Of a stretch of DNA of 23,272 nucleotides, positions 19,591-23,272 are shown one piece after another. The notes beneath the pieces were generated by a model, which was given only the letters and a program-made list of their open reading frames with translations, was not told the origin of the DNA and made no database searches. Origin of the DNA: Cudoniella acicularis (lineage: Eukaryota; Ascomycota; Leotiomycetes; Helotiales; Helotiaceae); NCBI GenBank assembly GCA_013054445.1, contig JAAMPI010000902.1, positions 1-23,272 of the forward strand, written 5' to 3'. Every line of letters begins with the position of its first letter. Position 1 is the first letter of the stretch. A program made the translations under genes and the position numbers.

Positions 19591-20827
19591 ATGTGGCGGA
19601 CCACTACTCTGCTGTATTCTCTTTCGAGGCCTCTTGCGATTCTTAAAGGTGTCTATATCACCTTTCATAATACCTTTCGGACGGAATGTCCTAAGAACGG
19701 CACACGGATTAATTTCAGCATACTTTCAGTGGCCGATAAATTTCCTTCGTCCACTCTTGGGGTATATGTCGTCAATGACGGCTTTTTAGTGAGTCAATAT
19801 GTCATTTCAAAACGAATACTTGTTAATTTGATCCTTGAGATTTATCTCGCGCAATGGCTCCATGGGAATTCTGTCTCCCAGAATAAGGAAATCGTTCCTA
19901 CTTGGCAGATAATAAGAGTTTTCGGGCATGAGGGGACTCTTGCTTTCAGCTGGTAGGTACATGTAAGAACCTCGCTGAAAATATAATGCTAAATTGCGGT
20001 AACACAGCTTTTTTGGAATTGCTCCTCCAGTCGTGCAAAACCTTACGATTATTGTAATAGACGAGTCGAGTCGGGTTTCTATTCTACAAGTAATACGATC
20101 ATTTAGCACTATCGAGTCGAGCACAGAAGTCATCGGAACCACTGTCTCAAAAAGGATAAACTCAAGAGACGGAAAAGAATCAGCAGGTCTTTCCGTCAGT
20201 CCTGCTTCTGCTCGCGGATTGGTGTTTGATTCCACAAAGACCTCAGCAAATCAGACGAGAGCCATCTTCACGGTTCCAATCTCTATTTCTTCTTGTAGTT
20301 TAACATCCAAATTTAGGAAGGCCCAGAAGTTATTTGGTTCACACATAAGTACAGTCTTGCAAGAGAGCCAAAGAGTTCTGAAGACACCATTTCCGATCCT
20401 TTTTACGACACTTGCCGCATTTTCGTCAATCCTCTTCATTTACTACCATAGGCTGAAGAAGATTACCTGGGCTGATCCGTTGTTCCCATCTTCGGCTGAG
20501 GAGCTTTCTGTGACTAGGTCTTTTCCTCTGGAGTCAGACACCAATGGAATACAATACATCACCCCAGAATTGCATGGCTCCTGCAGATACTCGTGGTTTG
20601 GTTCCCGGGCAGGAAGTATTTGGATCCCTTGCAAGCAGCATTTCATCGAACAAGAGAGAGATAAAAGGCGGCAGGATGACAGCTCACTGTCAAATTTTCG
20701 ATTGGTCAAGGACGGCATCATTCCAAATGATGGCGTTGCCCAGTGTCCCAGAGTAAATCGAAAGAGTATATTTCGACGATTTATACTTCTATCGATTTTT
20801 ACTCGCTATGGCACGGTTTTAGGTGAC
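19591..20827 (+). other. Open frames leading into the Kre9-like gene, possible 5' exons
   Basis: The frame of the Kre9-like domain stays open without a stop from about 20000 to its first splice donor at 20981, yet has no ATG before 20828. An upstream frame with ATG at 19591 can be joined to it in phase by an intron 19953-20007 (GTAGGT..CAG). The joined sequence shows no recognised domain; hydrophobic stretches such as PFPILFTTLAAFSSILFIYY occur at about 20380-20445. It may be genuine N-terminal coding sequence, old coding sequence, or a chance open stretch. Confidence 0.3.
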
Positions 20828-23272
20828 ATGCAAGTCGTCTCTCCATCAGCAGGTGTTATTTGGGCAGCAGAAACACCTCAAATCATTACGCTTGTCGAGT
20901 CTAACACCGTGCCATACATTGCCAACCTGGAATCGTTCCATACTAACCTTCTTACTGGTGATAATACAGTCGCTAATCGCGTAAGTCTATGTTCTGCACC
21001 TCCAATTGTTTGGCTATTAATTTATTGCAGAGCGTATTACATACGTTTGGACAACTCAACTTGACCAACGCTACCAATTCATATAATTCTCAGCCTCTGT
21101 ATATTCAAATCACCATACCAGCTTCCGTGGGTGGCAATGGTACCGGCTAGTAAGTTCGCCAAACCCATTTTGATTTATTTCGTCAACCTGATAAATCGTA
21201 ATTTTGACACTTCGAAAAGTTTTTTAGGGATATATTCTATACTCAAGGCAGATGCATCCGTCACGATAATCAATTTTTCAGATCGTTTCGCCCTCCAGGG
21301 CATGAATGGGACTCTCACCGACGCCCAGAAAGCTGCCAATTATCTAGCACCACAGAAAGGACCTGATAGGGAGTTTTGGTGTAACGACGGGACTGAAATC
21401 TGCTCGCAATCTGAAGCTATCGGCAGTTTAACTTTCATAAATTCGACTTCAACAGCTGCCGCGACAGTTTCTTCAACAGCATTCCCGTCAGGGGCATTCC
21501 CGTCAGCGGATAACCCTTCGCCAACAACCACAGATCTACCAACACAAACAATCGTTTTCGTGCCAGGGATTCCAGAGAATCCGACACAAACAATAGACTT
21601 TGGGTCAGGGACTTCAACTAACGGCCCCACGAATTCTTCCCCTCCATTGGAGGCGTCTACAGGCTTCCAGGCTGGTATAGCTGCCTTAAGTACATCTGCG
21701 CTGTTGGCGATAATAGCCATTGTATATATGATTCGTCGTCGACGTAAGAAGGGGAAGGGGAAGATTCCAAAACGCTCTCAAAGCGAATCAAAGTGGTGGA
21801 ATAAAATACCACGGCCAAGATTTGGGACTTCGGAATTAACAGCAGGACGTGGCCAATACGATACAACAGAATTGCCAGCTTCTGTTCGACCGATGTATGA
21901 ATTACACGCTGGGAGTATCCATCAGAGCATTCATCATCACGGAGTTCCAGAGGTGCAAAGGCGTGAAGGGGACCACTCGCTTGAAATGAGTGGTGGTTCT
22001 GGCGAACCGCTTCCCGAGGACGCTCAGTGGAATATCGCGATGCAGATGCAAGCAACTATTGCAGCACCAAACGCTCCAAGAAGAGCTCCCCCAAAACCTC
22101 CAAGCAATCTTAGGGAGGTCCACTCCGGAGAGTCAAATGACCTAATTCCGATGTTGATGACTCAGAAATCTCCGATTGCTGTGCCTCTCCCAGAAATCAG
22201 GCTGAATGAAAAGTCACTCTCGCCACCACCCATTCCACCACGACCTGTCAAACGGAAACCAAAACCTGTTGTGGCTCTCGATACCTCTTCGGTTCGCGAC
22301 TCCGCAGCAACCTCGAGTTCTAATTTAACAACTTCATCTATCAAGATCACGCCCAAGACCTCCCCAAATGAGGTGGCCACTGCGGTTGAAGAAATCCAAA
22401 GACCTTCACCGCCATCACGTCCGGCTCCCGTTCTCCAAGAAAGTTCTTCGCTGACTGAAATACTTCCTAAGACGGATGCAGAACTTGATGGAAGTAGAAA
22501 TGTCTCTGCCCAACATTTGCCAGTGGAAACAAGTGCTACCCTTAGTAAGCCCGCTCCAGCGCTCCCGTACCGACCATATCGGCCACCACCTCCTCGACCA
22601 AAGATCATTATCGAGGCACCACCTGAAGATTTGAAACCCGGTTCCAATGCTAATTCTCCAGTTTCTCCGGTCTCTCCACAGGAAATAAACCGTAAGTCGC
22701 ACCTCTAAGTCAACGACCAGCTCCTCATTTTCCCCCAGGCCACTTGGAGCCAGCCCAGAACCCAGATGCCGGGTTTTCATCCAGGAGGCCGCAACTCAGC
22801 AACGAGCATATTGTTACTCTCCGAGGAGAACTCCCACCAAGAAACCCACTGCTCCGCTATGCCTCTTCTTCATCCCTCAACTCTACGTCATCTTCAGAGC
22901 CAGGAGAAGCAAACCAGCGACCACGCGGTCAATCATCCCGTGAGCCACCAGCACCAATAAACACCCAAAACTCCATCGCCATCGTCCCCGATGACATCGA
23001 CCCGTCCATCGAATCGCCTTCCAACCCCAGCTCCCGTCACCGTTGTCCCCCTCTCAGCCCTCAACAACTTAACAGCATCGCACCAGCACGAGCTTTCCAA
23101 CCCCCCCACCAACACCGCCGCCTCCTCATCAACTTCCAAACTAAAGTCAAAACCGCACCACAAAGAGCAGAAAGCTAAGCCCCTAACAGAACACCAACTT
23201 CGAGAATTAGCAGGTGCTTTTGCGCCCGCTCCCCCGCCACCCCCGAGGCCGAATCTGGGAAACTGGCCCAAA
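20828..23272 (+). CDS. Kre9/Knh1-like domain membrane protein with proline-rich tail (partial, runs off the window)
   Basis: Exons are 20828 (5' limit uncertain)-20980, 21031-21149, 21220-22691, 22739-22939 and 23031 to beyond 23272; all junctions are in phase. The N-terminal domain runs from MQVVSPSAGVIWAAETPQI to YFLGIYSILK and INFSDRFALQGMNGT, the usual start and end pattern of Kre9/Knh1-like extracellular domains (family implicated in cell-wall beta-1,6-glucan and in anchored wall proteins). Next come two or three Cys, a Ser/Thr/Pro stalk, a membrane span (GIAALSTSALLAIIAIVYMI) with a basic RRRRKKGKGK stop-transfer, then a long cytosolic tail with many proline motifs (PPPIPPRP, YRPPPPRPK, PPPPPRP), typical SH3 ligands. 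A signal peptide is expected just before MQVV but no ATG is available there: the in-frame stretch upstream (RFILLSIFTRYGTVLGD) is hydrophobic but unstarted. Start and last intron are the weak points. Confidence 0.75.
21479..21505 (+). repeat. 15-bp tandem repeat in the stalk of the Kre9-like gene
   Basis: GCATTCCCGTCA occurs at 21479-21490 and again at 21494-21505 (period 15 bp, in frame), encoding AFPSG then AFPSA. It is a small in-frame duplication in the Ser/Thr/Pro-rich stalk; the nearby protein repeat PTQTIVF/PTQTIDF is similar. Such stalks often vary in length. Confidence 0.6.

Noticed and set aside
19807..20235. 142-codon minus-strand frame opposite the upstream open frame of the Kre9-like gene
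   Set aside because: It starts at a non-ATG codon and has no recognisable feature; it is likely a shadow of the low stop density on the other strand.
22940..23178. Ending the Kre9-like gene at the TAG/TAA-type stop near 23178 without a further intron
   Set aside because: An in-phase GTGAGC..CCCCAG intron (22940-23030) leads into a Pro-rich frame (PAPPPPPRP) that matches the style of the rest of the tail and stays open to the window end. I keep the alternative only as a possibility.
1..23272. tRNA or rRNA genes and CRISPR arrays
   Set aside because: Scanning by eye for GGTTCGA-type T-arm boxes gave only matches inside coding sequence (for example near 5222 and 8378) without a cloverleaf. There are no regularly spaced repeats.

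Overview
The window reads as nuclear DNA of a filamentous ascomycete (Pezizomycotina). The introns are short (45-91 bp), with GTAAGT-type donors and CTAAC/CTGAC-type branch sites. The recognisable genes are a FAD-dependent mitochondrial glycerol-3-phosphate dehydrogenase, a NirA/NIT-4-like Zn2Cys6 regulator, a Kre9/Knh1-like cell-surface protein and a cysteine-rich single-pass membrane protein. I cannot name the species from sequence alone; a leotiomycete is a guess. All exon models below were built by hand by matching splice phase, branch site and reading frame.

Layout. 80-1170 (+): four-exon gene for an unrecognised protein of about 299 aa with repeated aromatic/DG motifs. 1518-2462 (-): secreted Cys-rich domain, Ser/Thr stalk, one membrane span. 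2463-4585: gene-poor, with a GC-rich CGGGT/ACCCG block (3283-3514) and a 184-bp inverted-repeat element (3545-3728) that looks like a MITE. 4586-8481: three members of one fungal gene family. Two are decayed and lie in tandem on + (about 4586-5357 and 6249-6981, unit about 1.65 kb); one is apparently intact on - (7500-8481). 10156-12384 (+): GUT2. 12760-13828 (-): kinase-like pseudogene with a nonsense codon and a frameshift. 13829-14465: partly very AT-rich spacer. 14892-17331 (-): Zn2Cys6 transcription factor. 17332-19590: long spacer with no gene I can support. 20828-23272 (+): Kre9-like membrane protein running off the right edge, with an unresolved 5' end and a suspiciously long ATG-less open frame upstream.

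The genes do not form a pathway or cluster. GUT2 and the transcription factor are ordinary conserved genes. The part that behaves like accessory DNA is 2.5-8.5 kb, where transposon-like repeats sit beside a locally duplicated and decaying gene family. The conserved pattern of that family (VWLP, HPVIVL, TTF, QSYIRL) loosely resembles the SH3-barrel PemK/MazF fold. This is a hypothesis from pattern only; it is the most interesting lead in the window.
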